Shown: positions 51,469 to 60,934, counted from the stretch's first letter. The stretch: DNA of 64,000 bases from Solihabitans fulvus (GCF_008386585.1 NZ_VUOB01000065.1:96431-160430); one strand, 5' to 3'. Numbers and translations: made by a program. The notes: generated from the letters alone by a model not told the origin.

Positions 51469-52724
51469 TGCCGCGCGGCGCACTGGACCCCGACGCGGTC
51501 CGCGCCCTCACCGCGCGACTGTCCGATGTGGACGCCCGTCGGGCGGCGCGCCATCCCGGCGACCACGGCGGGCGGCAGCCCGTGCACACCTGTTACGTGC
51601 CGGCCGGCCAGGTCGGCGAGGACCTCGTGCTGGACTGGGGCAGCCGGGCGCTCGCCGCGCTGCGCGAGCACGCCGGCACTCCCGGCGAGCTGGCCGCCGT
51701 CCTCGACCTGCCCGACGGGCTCGCCCCGATCATCCACACCAGGATCGCCGCGAAGCTGGCCGCCGAGCCGATCGAGGACCTGCGGATCGACTTCGAGGAC
51801 GGCTACGGCGCGCCCGGGGACGACACCGAGGACGCCGACGCGGAGCGCACCGCGCTGATCGTGGCCGGCTGGCACCGCGACGGTGTCGCCCCGCCGCACC
51901 TCGGCCTGCGGATGAAGTCCTTCGACACGGCCGCACTGCGCGACCGGGGCATCCGCACCCTGGACGTCTTCCTGAGCACGCTGCTCGCGGCCGGACCGCC
52001 GCCGCCCGGCCTCGTCGTCACCTTCCCCAAGGTGACCGCCGTCGAGCAGGTCGAGGTGCTGGTCGAGGTGTTGGCGCTGCTGGAGAGCCGGCTCGGCCTG
52101 CGCGACGGCGCGCTGCGGTTCGAGGTCCAGGTGGAGACCACCCAGTCCATTGTGGACGACTCGGGTCGGCTGGCGCTGCCCGGGTTCATCACCGCGGGCC
52201 GAGGCCGGGTCACCGGGCTGCACTTCGGCACCTACGACTACACGGCGGGCTGCGGCCTCGGCGCCGCGCACCAGCACCTCGCGCACGGCGCCTGCGACTT
52301 CGCCAGGCACGTCATGCAGGTCTCGGCGGCCGGCACCGGAGTCCGGCTGTCCGACGGCTCAACCATCATCCTCCCGGTCGGCGACGCCTCGGCCGTGCGG
52401 CACGGCTGGCGCACGCACTTCGACCTGGTCCGCCGGTCCCTGGAACACGGCTTCTACCAGGGCTGGGACCTGCACCCCGCGCAGCTGGTCACCCGCTACG
52501 CGGCCGTGCACGCCTACTACCTGCGCGGCGCCGAGGCCGACGCGCGCAGGCTCACCGCGTACGTGGCCAAGGCGGGCGGCGGCATCCTCGACGAGCCGGC
52601 CACCGCCCAGGCCCTGTCCACCTCGTTCCTGCGCGCGCTGGACTGCGGCGCGCTCGACCCGGCCGAGGTGCAGCGGGTGACCGGCCTGAGCAGGGACGAA
52701 CTCCGAGCCCTTGCGAAGCGTTGA
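51468..52724 (+). CDS. DUF6986 citrate-lyase/aldolase-like protein
   Basis: The 418-aa protein belongs to the phosphoenolpyruvate/HpcH-HpaI aldolase superfamily: DLRIDFEDGYGAPGDD near residue 105 carries acidic metal ligands, FEVQVETTQSI supplies the Glu, and LHFGTYDYTAGCGL is a conserved late motif. It is coupled to aceB by TGATG and shares the regulon of purine catabolism. The reaction is unknown. A C-C lyase or hydrolase acting on a glyoxylate-derived metabolite is an inference. A perfect hairpin follows. Confidence 0.75.
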
Positions 52725-52727
52725 CCG

Positions 52728-52760
52728 GGGCGGGTCCGGCGTTTCCCGCCGGACCCGCCC
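52728..52760. terminator. Perfect 14-bp hairpin after the aceB operon
   Basis: GGGCGGGTCCGGCG (52728-52741) pairs with CGCCGGACCCGCCC (52747-52760) with a five-base loop. It begins four bases after the TGA of the DUF6986 gene. Confidence 0.88.
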
Positions 52761-52767
52761 ACCACGT

Positions 52768-52808
52768 TAGGCGGGAACGGGGACCGCGCTAGGCGGGAAC
52801 GGGGACCG
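52768..52808. repeat. 22-bp tandem duplication across the permease stop codon
   Basis: TAGGCGGGAACGGGGACCG occurs at 52790-52808, where it encodes the minus-strand permease end VPVPA and its TAG, and again at 52768-52786 as a non-coding copy. It is almost without mutations. Confidence 0.85.
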
Positions 52809-54111
52809 GGCGGCGCCCGAAGACCAGGTTCAGCAGCACCGCCGTGACGGTGCCGGCGCTGATGCCGGAGTCGAACACCGTCTGCACGGCGGCCGGGAAG
52901 TGCTGGTAGAAGTCCGGCGCGGCAATGGGAACCAGCCCGACACCCAGCGACACCGCCACGATCATCACCTTCGCCGGGTCACCGAGGCCGGCCACGCCCA
53001 GCGCCTTGATGCCGCTGACCGCGACCGAGCCGAACAGCACCAGCCCGGCCCCGCCGAGCACCGGTTGCGGCACCAGCGCGACCACCCCGCCCGCCACGGG
53101 GAAGAGGCCGAGCAGCACCAGGACGACCCCGGCCGCCGCCACCACGTACCGGCTGAACATCCTGGTCAACGCGATCAGCCCGATGTTCTGCGCGAACGCC
53201 GTGCAGGTGAACCCGCCGAACAGCGCGCTGAGCGCGCTCGCCGCGCCGTCCGCCCGCAGCCCGTTCGCGATGGTGGTCTCCGTGACCGGACGGTCGACCA
53301 CCTCCCCGAGCGCCAGCATGTCCGCCGTGCTCTCCGTCATCGCCACCACCATCACGATGCACATCGACACCAGCGCGGCGACGTCGAACCGGGGCGCGCC
53401 GAAGTGCAGCGGGGTGACGAAGCTGAACACCGGGGCCTGCGTGATCGCCGAGGTGTCCAGCACGCCGAGCGGCCACGCCGCCAGCGTCCCGACGACCAGC
53501 CCGATCAGCAGCGACAGCCGGTTCAGCACGCCGGTGAGGAACCTGTTGCACACCAACACGACGACCAGCGTCACCACCGCGAGCAGCACGTTGCGCGGCG
53601 ACCCGTAGCCGACCGCGTGCGGGTCCTGGCCGCGGATCCACTTGATCGCCACCGGCAGCAGCGACAGGCCGATCAGAGTGATCACCACCCCGCTCACGGT
53701 GACCGGGAAGAACCTGGTCAGCTTCCCGAAGTAGGGCGCGAGGAAGACCGCGAGCACGCCGGCCACGATGATCGAGCCGTAGATCACCGGCAGCGCGTCG
53801 CCGCGCTGGTGTTCCTTGGCGATCGCCAGCACCGGGGCAACCACGGCGAAGGACACGCCGTTGATGAACGGCAGGCGGGCGCCGAACCTCCACAACCCCA
53901 ACGACTGCAACAGGGTCGCCAGGCCGGCGGTGAACAGGCTCGCGCTGATCAGCAGGGCGAGTTCGGTCGGGGAGAGGCCGACGGCGGCGCCGATGATCAG
54001 CGGCGGGGCGACGACTCCTGCGTACATGGCCGCGACGTGCTGGACGCCGCCGGCGATCAGCGGGAACAGGGCGGGAAGTTGGTCTACCGGGTGGCGCTGC
54101 GTGGTGGTCAA
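52789..54111 (-). CDS. NCS2 family xanthine/uric acid permease
   Basis: The 440-aa membrane transporter belongs to the nucleobase-cation symporter 2 family (PucJ/UacT-like). It has about 14 helices. GGVQHVAAMYAGVVAPPLI is in helix 1, and the NCS2 signature regions are AMTESTADMLALGEVV and QNIGLIALTRMFSRYV. By genome position it imports urate or xanthine for the uricase pathway. It lies downstream of uricase on the same strand but is separated by a strong hairpin, so it may have its own promoter. Its 3' end is tandemly duplicated. Confidence 0.9.
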   Translation of the reverse strand: MTTTQRHPVDQLPALFPLIAGGVQHVAAMYAGVVAPPLIIGAAVGLSPTELALLISASLFTAGLATLLQSLGLWRFGARLPFINGVSFAVVAPVLAIAKEHQRGDALPVIYGSIIVAGVLAVFLAPYFGKLTRFFPVTVSGVVITLIGLSLLPVAIKWIRGQDPHAVGYGSPRNVLLAVVTLVVVLVCNRFLTGVLNRLSLLIGLVVGTLAAWPLGVLDTSAITQAPVFSFVTPLHFGAPRFDVAALVSMCIVMVVAMTESTADMLALGEVVDRPVTETTIANGLRADGAASALSALFGGFTCTAFAQNIGLIALTRMFSRYVVAAAGVVLVLLGLFPVAGGVVALVPQPVLGGAGLVLFGSVAVSGIKALGVAGLGDPAKVMIVAVSLGVGLVPIAAPDFYQHFPAAVQTVFDSGISAGTVTAVLLNLVFGRRPVPVPA

Positions 54112-54204
54112 GGCTGCTCCAGGGGACCGGAAGGGTGCGTTGCTGGTTCTCCGTGGTGCTGGTGCTCGGCTACGACGTGCGTCGATCTTGTCCTGCGTAC
54201 ATGT

Positions 54205-54245
54205 CGGGCCCGCAACGCCGCGAGGGCGACGGCGTTGCGGGCCCG
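54205..54245. terminator. Perfect 16-bp hairpin after uricase
   Basis: CGGGCCCGCAACGCCG (54205-54220) pairs with 54230-54245 around a nine-base loop. It lies 12 bases beyond the uricase stop on the minus strand and separates it from the permease. Confidence 0.88.
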
Positions 54246-54257
54246 GAGGGTGTTCGG

Positions 54258-55148
54258 TCAGAAGGAGGGCAGGGTGTGCCAGGCCAGGCCGGCGTCCTCG
54301 GCGTCGTCGCGCAGCACGGTGCCCTCGATCAGGCCGTAGGGGCGGTCGGCCGCGTAGAACACCTCGTTGTCGTTGTCCAGCCCGAACGGGCTGAGGTCGA
54401 CGAGGAAGTGGTGCTTGTTGGGCATGGACAGCCGCACCTCGGCGATCTCCGGCAGCGCCTCAAGCACCGTCCGCCCCATGGCGTAGAGGGTCTGCTGGAG
54501 CGAGAGGCTGTGCGTGACGGCGAACGCCTCCAGCATCAGCCTGCGCACCTCGTCGAAGCTCTTGCGCCAGTCGACCTCCAGCGACTGGTAGCGCCAGCGC
54601 GCGGTCACCGAGGTCGCCAGGATCCGGTCGGTGGTCTCCTTCAGCGTCGTGTACCTGTCGCGCGGGTAGCCGTGGAACTCCGACCCGGTCGACTTGAGCA
54701 CCACCAGGTCGCGCAGCCCCGACACCACCCACGCGCGGTCGCCGTCCACGGTCACCGCCGTGGTGCGCTTCTCGTCCGAGGACTTGGCGAACGAGTGGTC
54801 GTGCGGCCGTCCGTCGACCGGGATCCGTACCCACGAGTGCTCGTCGATGAGGACGCGCGCGCCGGTGATCGCCTCCTGCGTCGCGACGAAGTGCCGGCCC
54901 AGCCGCAGCGCGAAGTCCTCGATCTCGCCGACCGGGGCCTGTTTGGCGAAGGCGTACACGGTGTTCTTCTGCGTGTCGGTGGCGAGCACGTTGGCGTTGT
55001 CGCCGGTGAGGTGCGTGTCCACGAGGTCGCCCCGCAGCGAGGTGCTGACCGTCAGGTCCTTGACGGTGTGCACGGAACCCTCGCGGGTCACCGTGACGAG
55101 ACGGTTCTCGGCCTTGCCGTACTGGTTGGGGCCAAGGGTGATGGCCAT
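54258..55148 (-). CDS. uaZ: Urate oxidase (uricase)
   Basis: Uricase oxidises urate to 5-hydroxyisourate with O2 and no cofactor. The 296-aa protein has tandem T-fold domains. Visible motifs are NQYGKAENRLVTV with the catalytic Lys, LATDTQKNTVYAF with the active-site Thr, LKSTGSEFHGYPRDRYTTL, and RLSMPNKHHFLVDLSPFG. It is the last of a three-gene operon uraD-uraH-uaZ on the minus strand. ATG at 55148 begins three bases after uraH ends. Confidence 0.94.
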   Translation of the reverse strand: MAITLGPNQYGKAENRLVTVTREGSVHTVKDLTVSTSLRGDLVDTHLTGDNANVLATDTQKNTVYAFAKQAPVGEIEDFALRLGRHFVATQEAITGARVLIDEHSWVRIPVDGRPHDHSFAKSSDEKRTTAVTVDGDRAWVVSGLRDLVVLKSTGSEFHGYPRDRYTTLKETTDRILATSVTARWRYQSLEVDWRKSFDEVRRLMLEAFAVTHSLSLQQTLYAMGRTVLEALPEIAEVRLSMPNKHHFLVDLSPFGLDNDNEVFYAADRPYGLIEGTVLRDDAEDAGLAWHTLPSF

Positions 55149-55151
55149 GTG

Positions 55152-55478
55152 TCAGCTCCCTCGGTAGGTCGTGAAGGCGAATGGACTGAGCAGGATGGGG
55201 ACGTGGTGGTGCGCGGTCGGATCGGTGATCCGGAAGGTCACGGTGATCTCGGGGTAGAAGCCGGCGCCGGCGAAGCAGGCGTCGGTGTCGAAGGTCAGCC
55301 GGTACACGCCGGCCGCCAGCTCGTCGGGACCGAGTTCGCGCACGCGGCCGTCGGTGTCGGTGTGCCCCCGCGCGAGCGTCTGCCAGCCCGACTCCCGTTG
55401 CGCGGCAAGGACGACGGGCACGCCGACGGCCGGCCGACCTTGCGCGGCGTCGAGCACGTGGGTGGTCACCAGGCTCAC
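55152..55478 (-). CDS. uraH: 5-hydroxyisourate hydrolase
   Basis: HIU hydrolase opens the 5-hydroxyisourate ring to give OHCU. The 108-aa transthyretin-like protein has THVLDAAQGRPA with catalytic His, a conserved Arg in GRVREL, the second His in TAHHHVPILLSPF, and the exact C-terminal signature YRGS. The gene uses a GTG that overlaps the uraD stop by four bases. Confidence 0.95.
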   Translation of the reverse strand: MSLVTTHVLDAAQGRPAVGVPVVLAAQRESGWQTLARGHTDTDGRVRELGPDELAAGVYRLTFDTDACFAGAGFYPEITVTFRITDPTAHHHVPILLSPFAFTTYRGS

Positions 55479-55981
55479 GCGCCCACCACCCGACGCAGCC
55501 GCAGGAGGGCGATCTTGCCCAGCTCCCGGTTGACCACCCGCAGCTCGCTCGCCGGGTCGTTGGCCATCCGCTCGGCGAGGTCCGCGAGCATTTGCTCACC
55601 GCTGAGGCCGGTCGCGCAGACCAGGTAGATGTGCCCGAAGTGGTTCTCGTAGGCCACGTTGGCGGCGAGCAGCCGCTCGGCCAGCGACGCGTCCCGACCG
55701 TCCACTCCGGACTGTTCGGCGCTCGACCAGCTCGCCGAGACGCCGGGCTGCTTCGCCCGTTCGCCGATCCTGGGGTGCCCGGCGATGGCCGACTCGATCT
55801 CCTCGGGCGACAGCTCGTTCGCGGCGCGGTCGGCCGTCTCGAGCAGGTCGTCGACGCTCGAGTAGGGCCGCGCGGCGAGCACGGACGCGACCCAGTGCGG
55901 CACCGCGAGGCATTCGGCGAGCAGCGGTGCGAGGTCCTCGGCGGGGGCGGCGTTGAACCCGTCCAGCCCGAGTTCGTCCAT
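55475..55981 (-). CDS. uraD: OHCU decarboxylase
   Basis: This enzyme decarboxylates 2-oxo-4-hydroxy-4-carboxy-5-ureidoimidazoline to (S)-allantoin. The 168-aa all-helical protein has GHPRIGE with the catalytic His, the segment YENHFGHIYLVCATG and a closing NRELGKIALLRLRRVV. Its start at 55981 follows GAGGGAG on the minus strand and is divergent from hyi across the double operator. Confidence 0.93.
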   Translation of the reverse strand: MDELGLDGFNAAPAEDLAPLLAECLAVPHWVASVLAARPYSSVDDLLETADRAANELSPEEIESAIAGHPRIGERAKQPGVSASWSSAEQSGVDGRDASLAERLLAANVAYENHFGHIYLVCATGLSGEQMLADLAERMANDPASELRVVNRELGKIALLRLRRVVGA

Positions 55982-56010
55982 GCGCGCTCCCTCTCGTCTT
56001 TTCTGAATGG

Positions 56011-56036
56011 CGGAATCTCATTTCCGTTTGCAGGAC
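56011..56036. promoter_or_regulatory. Purine-regulon operator, uraD side
   Basis: CGGAA (56011-56015), N6, TTCCG (56022-56026), N5, then AGGAC (56032-56036) as a weak third half-site. It lies 30-55 bp upstream of the uraD start codon. Confidence 0.6.
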
Positions 56037-56139
56037 GCTACGAGTGGTGCAAGTCGCTGTCAACAGTCTGTTCGCCCATCGACCGCCCGGCACGCGGACC
56101 CGTTGACCGCATGCCGCCTGCTCGCTAATCTCTCACTAG

Positions 56140-56170
56140 ACGGAAGCAAGTTTCCGTAATACGAAATCAA
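56140..56170. promoter_or_regulatory. Purine-regulon operator, hyi side
   Basis: ACGGAA-N6-TTCCGT (56140-56157) is a perfect palindrome and is followed by CGAAA five bases after the TTCCG, making three alternating half-sites. It lies 20-47 bp upstream of the hyi GTG, where it would block initiation. Confidence 0.65.
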
Positions 56171-56186
56171 CTCCCGAGGAGGCGCC

Positions 56187-56996
56187 GTGGTTCAGCACTC
56201 GCTGCGGTACGACGTCAACCTGTCGATCCTGTTCACCGAGCTCCCGCTGCTGGCCCGCCCCGCAGCGGCTAGGGCGGCCGGCTTCGACGCCGTCGAGTTC
56301 TGGTGGCCGTTCGACACCGCCGTGCCCGCCGACCACGCCGTCGACCGGTTCGTCGCCGCCGTGCGGGACGCCGGGGTACGCCTGGTCGGGCTCAACTTCT
56401 TCGCCGGCGACCTGCCGGCGGGCGACCGGGGCGCGGTCTCCTGGCCCGCCAGGTCCGCCGAGTTCCGCGACAACCTCGACGTGGCCGTCGGCATCGCCGA
56501 CCAGCTCGGCTGCCGCGCGTTCAACGCCCTGTACGGCAACCGCGTCGACGGCGTCGACCCGGCGCACCAGGACGACCTCGCCGCGCAGAACCTCGCGCTC
56601 GCCGCCGAGGCCGCCGACCGCATCGACGCCGTCGTGCTCGTCGAACCGGTCAGCGGCGCGCCAAGGTATCCGCTGCTGACCGCGGCCGACGCGCTCGCCG
56701 TCATCGACCGGGTCGGCAGCCCCAACCTCCGGCTGCTCGCCGACCTCTACCACCTCACGGTCAACGGCGACGACGTCGCCGCCGTGCTCGCCGAGCACAC
56801 CGACCGGATCGGGCACGTGCAGATCGCCGACGCGCCGGGCCGCAACGAACCGGGCACCGGCTCGATCGACCTCGACGGCCTCCTCGGCCGACTCCAGGCC
56901 GGCGGCTACCGGGGCCACGTCGGCCTCGAGTACAAGCCGAGCGGCCAGAGCGCCGACAGCTTCGGCTGGCTGCCAGCCGCCCGCCGCAGCTCCTGA
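56187..56996 (+). CDS. hyi: Hydroxypyruvate isomerase
   Basis: Hyi interconverts hydroxypyruvate and tartronate semialdehyde and lies in the glyoxylate-to-glycerate pathway. The 269-aa TIM-barrel protein has RYDVNLSILFTELPLL at the start, AGFDAVEFWWPF, NLRLLADLYHL and GHVQIADAPGRNEPGTG with metal-binding Glu/Asp/His residues. HVGLEYKPSG closes the barrel. GTG at 56187 follows GAGGAGG. It heads a plus-strand operon. Confidence 0.92.
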   Translation: MVQHSLRYDVNLSILFTELPLLARPAAARAAGFDAVEFWWPFDTAVPADHAVDRFVAAVRDAGVRLVGLNFFAGDLPAGDRGAVSWPARSAEFRDNLDVAVGIADQLGCRAFNALYGNRVDGVDPAHQDDLAAQNLALAAEAADRIDAVVLVEPVSGAPRYPLLTAADALAVIDRVGSPNLRLLADLYHLTVNGDDVAAVLAEHTDRIGHVQIADAPGRNEPGTGSIDLDGLLGRLQAGGYRGHVGLEYKPSGQSADSFGWLPAARRSS

Positions 56997-57025
56997 GCAG
57001 ACGACAGCAGAGAGGAAACCCCACC

Positions 57026-57910
57026 GTGACCTCAATCGGGTTCATCGGCCTAGGCATCATGGGTTCGCCGATGGCGGCGCACCTCGTCGACGCCGGCCAC
57101 CAGGTCACCGGCTACGACGTGAGCGCCGAGGCCGTGCAGCGGCTGGCGGCCTCCGGCGGCCGGGGCGCGGCACGCGTCGCCGAGGCGGTGGCCGGCGCGG
57201 ACGTCGTCATCACCATGCTGCCCAACCACCCGCACGTCGAGGAGGTCGTGCTCGGCGACGGCGGCGTCCTCGCGAACGCCGACAGCGGCACGCTCCTGAT
57301 CGACATGAGCACCATCCGCCCCGAGACCTCCATCGCCGTGGCCGAAGCCGCGGCCGAGCGCGGCATCCGCGTGCTGGACGCCCCGGTGTCCGGCGGCGAG
57401 GCCGGCGCCAAGCAGGCCAGCCTGTCGATCATGGTCGGCGGCGAGGAGGCCGACTTCGCCTCGGCAAGGCCGCTGTTCGAGGTGGTCGGCAGGACCATCG
57501 CGCACGTCGGCCCGCACGGTGCGGGCCAGGTGGTCAAGGCGGCCAACCAGCTGCTCGTCGGCGGCATCTACGGCCTGGTCGGCGAGGCCATCGTGCTGAT
57601 GGAGGCGTCCGGAGTCGACGCCAAGACCGGCCTCGACGTGCTGGCCGGCGGCCTCGCCGCGAACCGGATCCTCGACCTCAAGCGGGAGACGATGGTCGCC
57701 CGCGAGTTCACCCCGGGCTTCCGGATCGACCTGCACCACAAGGACATGGGCATCGCGCTGGCCGCGGCAAGGGCGGCCGACGTGTCGCTCCCGCTGACCG
57801 GACTGGTCGCCCAGCTCGTCGCCGCGGGCCGAGCCATGGGCTACGGCTCGCTGGACCACTCCGCGCTGCTCAAGGTCACCGAACAGCTCTCCGGGCGTCC
57901 CACGCCCTGA
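57026..57910 (+). CDS. glxR: 2-hydroxy-3-oxopropionate (tartronate semialdehyde) reductase
   Basis: This NAD(P)H-dependent enzyme reduces tartronate semialdehyde to D-glycerate. The 294-aa protein is a beta-hydroxyacid dehydrogenase: GFIGLGIMGSPMA is the nucleotide-binding turn, DAPVSGGEAGA is the substrate segment, and GAGQVVKAANQLLVG has the catalytic Lys. HHKDMGIAL follows. GTG at 57026 follows AGAGAGG, 29 nt after hyi. The name glxR here means the reductase, not the Crp-like regulator of corynebacteria. Confidence 0.92.
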   Translation: MTSIGFIGLGIMGSPMAAHLVDAGHQVTGYDVSAEAVQRLAASGGRGAARVAEAVAGADVVITMLPNHPHVEEVVLGDGGVLANADSGTLLIDMSTIRPETSIAVAEAAAERGIRVLDAPVSGGEAGAKQASLSIMVGGEEADFASARPLFEVVGRTIAHVGPHGAGQVVKAANQLLVGGIYGLVGEAIVLMEASGVDAKTGLDVLAGGLAANRILDLKRETMVAREFTPGFRIDLHHKDMGIALAAARAADVSLPLTGLVAQLVAAGRAMGYGSLDHSALLKVTEQLSGRPTP

Positions 57911-58008
57911 GGCGTGCCCCGTAACCAGGTCGCGGGCGGTCGGCATCCAACGAGAGCCGGCAAGCATCCACGGAACCGACCGTCCGCTCCCCGAAAGGTG
58001 TGTACACC

Positions 58009-59730
58009 ATGCCCAAGATCCCCGCGATGCAGGCGGTCGTCGAGGTCATCAGGTCCGAGGGCGTCGACACCGTCTTCGGGTGCCCCGGAGCCGCGATCCT
58101 GCCGTTCTACCAGGCACTTGAGGCCGACGGCACCATCGAGCACCTGATCGTCCGCCACGAGGAGGGCGCGACGCACATGGCCGACGGCTGGGCCCGCACC
58201 AACGGCAAGGTCGGCATCGCCATCGGCACCTCGGGCCCCGCCGGCACCAACATGATCACCGGCCTCTACACGGCGCTCGCCGACTCGATCCCGATGATCT
58301 GCATCACCGGCCAGGCCGTCTCCACCAAGCTGCACCAGGAGGCGTTCCAGGCGGTCGACATCGTCGAGATCGCCAAGCCGGTTACCAAGTGGTCCGTGCA
58401 GGTCAAGGAGGCTGCGCAGGCGCCGTGGATCTTCCGCGAGGCGTTCCGCATCGCCAGGTCCGGTCGCCCGGGCCCTGTCCTGATCGACCTGCCCGTCGAC
58501 ATCCAGAAGCACGAGATCGAGTGGGACGCCTCGATCGACGCGCCGCTCCCGCTGACCCCCGTCGCCCCGCACCCCGCGCGCGTCGAACGAGCCCTCGACC
58601 TGCTCCTCGCCGCCGAGCGCCCGCTCCTGCTGGCCGGCGGCGGCGTGATCATCGGCGAGGCGCACGAGGAACTGCTGGAACTCGCCGAGTACCTACAGAT
58701 TCCCGTCCAGGCGACCCTGATGGGCAAGGGCGCGCTGGACGAGGACCACCCCCTCTACGCGGGCATGACCGGCGTGCAGACCTCGCAGCGCTACGGCAAC
58801 GCGTCGTTCCTGGAGTCCGACCTGGTGCTCGCGCTTGGCGCGCGCTTCGGCGACCGGCACACCGGCGACCTGGAGACCTACCGGGGCGACCGGACGTTCA
58901 TCCACGTCGACATCGAACCGACCCAGCTCGGCAAGGTCTTCGGCCCGGACCTCGGCATCGTGTCCGACACCAGGCTGTTCCTCCGCGCCGTCATCGACCT
59001 GGCCAGGCAACGCGGCGTCGCGCGCGGGCCGGGCGCGTGGGTCGCCAGGATCCAGGAGCTGCGAGCCACCCTCACCCGGCGCGAGGACTTCGACGATGTG
59101 CCCGTCAAGGCGCCGAGGGTGTTCAAGGAGATCAACGAGTTCTACGGCCCGGACACCTACTTCGTCACCGCCATCGGGCTGTACCAGATCTGGTCCGGCC
59201 AGCATCAGAAGGCGCACAAGCCGAGGCACTACCAGATCTGCGGGCAGGCCGGCCCGCTCGGCTGGGAGATCCCGGCCGCGATCGGCGTGAAGAAGGCGCT
59301 CAAGCACAGCGACCCCACCGCCGAGGTCGTCGGCGTCGTCGGCGACTACTCGTTCCAGTTCCTGGTTGAGGAACTGGCCGTGGCCGCCCAGTACGACGTG
59401 CCGTTCGTGCTGATCATGCTGAACAACGAGTACCTCGGCCTGATCCGGATGGCCTCGCAGCCCTACGACATGAAGTACGAGGTGGACATCCACTACGACG
59501 TCAACGGCTCGGACAACGTCAAGATCATGGAGGCCTACGGCTGCTCCGGCAGGCGGGTCACCCAGCCAGCCGAGATCCAGGACGCCCTGGAGTGGGCGCG
59601 CAAGCAGGCCGAGTCGACCAGCCGTCCGGTCCTGGTCGAGATCATGATCGAGCGCGAGGCCAACACGGCGAACGGCACGTCCATCGCCGCCATCAAGGAG
59701 TTCGAGCCGGTGCCCGAACCGCGCGGGTGA
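58009..59730 (+). CDS. gcl: Glyoxylate carboligase (variant active site)
   Basis: Gcl is a thiamine-diphosphate enzyme that joins two glyoxylates to tartronate semialdehyde and CO2. The 573-aa protein has the family landmarks GTSGPAGTNMITGLY, FQAVDIVEIAKPV, GMTGVQTSQRYGN, RFGDRHTGDLE, HVDIEPTQLGKVFGPDLGI, and the ThDP/Mg site GDYSFQFLVEEL to NNEYLGLI. Residues reading RHEEGATH replace the E. coli RHVEGASH: the usually missing catalytic Glu is present. ATG at 58009 has GAAAGG upstream; a GTG at 58000 is in frame. It is in the operon with the reductase and kinase. Confidence 0.9.
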   Translation: MPKIPAMQAVVEVIRSEGVDTVFGCPGAAILPFYQALEADGTIEHLIVRHEEGATHMADGWARTNGKVGIAIGTSGPAGTNMITGLYTALADSIPMICITGQAVSTKLHQEAFQAVDIVEIAKPVTKWSVQVKEAAQAPWIFREAFRIARSGRPGPVLIDLPVDIQKHEIEWDASIDAPLPLTPVAPHPARVERALDLLLAAERPLLLAGGGVIIGEAHEELLELAEYLQIPVQATLMGKGALDEDHPLYAGMTGVQTSQRYGNASFLESDLVLALGARFGDRHTGDLETYRGDRTFIHVDIEPTQLGKVFGPDLGIVSDTRLFLRAVIDLARQRGVARGPGAWVARIQELRATLTRREDFDDVPVKAPRVFKEINEFYGPDTYFVTAIGLYQIWSGQHQKAHKPRHYQICGQAGPLGWEIPAAIGVKKALKHSDPTAEVVGVVGDYSFQFLVEELAVAAQYDVPFVLIMLNNEYLGLIRMASQPYDMKYEVDIHYDVNGSDNVKIMEAYGCSGRRVTQPAEIQDALEWARKQAESTSRPVLVEIMIEREANTANGTSIAAIKEFEPVPEPRG

Positions 59731-59824
59731 CGTTCGATGCCGACGGCAGGGCGCTACCCGTTCCGTTCCGCTCCGACCGGTGCGGGTGGCACCCTGCGAC
59801 CACACTGCTCGCCAGGAGGTGTAC

Positions 59825-60934
59825 GTGTCCGCTCACGTGTTGGTCGCGCCGGACAAGTTCAAGGGTTCGCTGACCGCGGCCGAGGCCGCCGCGGCCGTGG
59901 CGCGGGGCCTTGGCCGCGTCGCGCCGGACGTTCCGGTGCGGTGCCTCCCGGTGGCCGACGGCGGCGACGGCACGGTCGACGCGGCGGTGGCCGCGGGCTA
60001 CCGCAGAGTGGAGCGAACCGTCACCGGTCCCGTGGGCAGGCCGGTGACGGCCGCGTTCGCCGTCCGCGAGGGCACCGCGGTGGTCGAGGTGGCCGCGGCC
60101 TCGGGCCTGGCCCGCCTCGCCGAGGGGGAGCGAGCCCCGCTCACCGCCACCAGCGCCGGCACCGGTGAGCTGGTGCGCGCCGCACTGGACCTGGGCTGCG
60201 AGCGAATCGTGCTTGGCGTGGGAGGCAGCGCGTGCACCGACGGCGGAGCGGGCCTGCTGGCCGCGCTTGGCGCCGACCTGACCGGTGTCGAAGCCCCCGG
60301 CGGAGCAGCCCTACGCAACGCGCGCGAGCTTAATTTGTCCACAATGGACATTCGCCTCGAGGCGACGGAGTTCATCCTGGCCAGCGACGTGGACAACCCG
60401 CTCCTGGGACCGCACGGCGCCGCGGCGATCTACGCCCCGCAGAAGGGTGCGACCCCGGCGGACGTCGAGGTGCTGGAGGAGAGCCTGAGCCGCTGGGCGT
60501 CGGTCGTCGCGGCGGCGACAGGCCGAGACCTGGCCGACGCGCCCAGTGCAGGCGCGGCCGGCGGCATCGGCTTCGCCGCCCTGGCGGTGCTCGGCGCGCG
60601 ACACCGTCCAGGCATCGAGATGCTGCTCGACCTGGTCGGTTTCGCCGAGGCGATGACCGGCGCGCGCCTGGTGATCACCGGCGAGGGCTCACTGGACGAG
60701 CAGACGCTCCGAGGCAAGGCGCCCGCCGGCGTCGCCTCGGCAGCCCGAGCGGCCGGCATCCCCGTCGTAGCGGTCGCCGGCCGCTGCCTCCTAGGGCCGG
60801 ACGCCCTACGCGCGGCGGGCATAGCCGGCGCGTACTCGCTCACCGACCTCGAACCCGACATCACCAGGTGCCTGGCCCAGGCGGCAGACCTACTGGAACG
60901 CCTCGCCGAGTCCATCGCCCGCGACTGGCTCTGA
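59825..60934 (+). CDS. glxK: Glycerate 2-kinase, GarK/GlxK type
   Basis: This kinase phosphorylates D-glycerate to 2-phosphoglycerate and feeds glycolysis. The 369-aa protein has APDKFKGSLTAAEAA, PVADGGDGTVDA, VGGSACTDGGAGLLAALG and ITGEGSLDEQTLRGKAPAGV, all conserved in the family. GTG at 59825 follows AGGAGGT; an earlier in-frame GTG at 59780 lacks a site. It is the last gene of the hyi operon; a repeat-rich gap of 474 bp follows. Confidence 0.93.
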   Translation: MSAHVLVAPDKFKGSLTAAEAAAAVARGLGRVAPDVPVRCLPVADGGDGTVDAAVAAGYRRVERTVTGPVGRPVTAAFAVREGTAVVEVAAASGLARLAEGERAPLTATSAGTGELVRAALDLGCERIVLGVGGSACTDGGAGLLAALGADLTGVEAPGGAALRNARELNLSTMDIRLEATEFILASDVDNPLLGPHGAAAIYAPQKGATPADVEVLEESLSRWASVVAAATGRDLADAPSAGAAGGIGFAALAVLGARHRPGIEMLLDLVGFAEAMTGARLVITGEGSLDEQTLRGKAPAGVASAARAAGIPVVAVAGRCLLGPDALRAAGIAGAYSLTDLEPDITRCLAQAADLLERLAESIARDWL

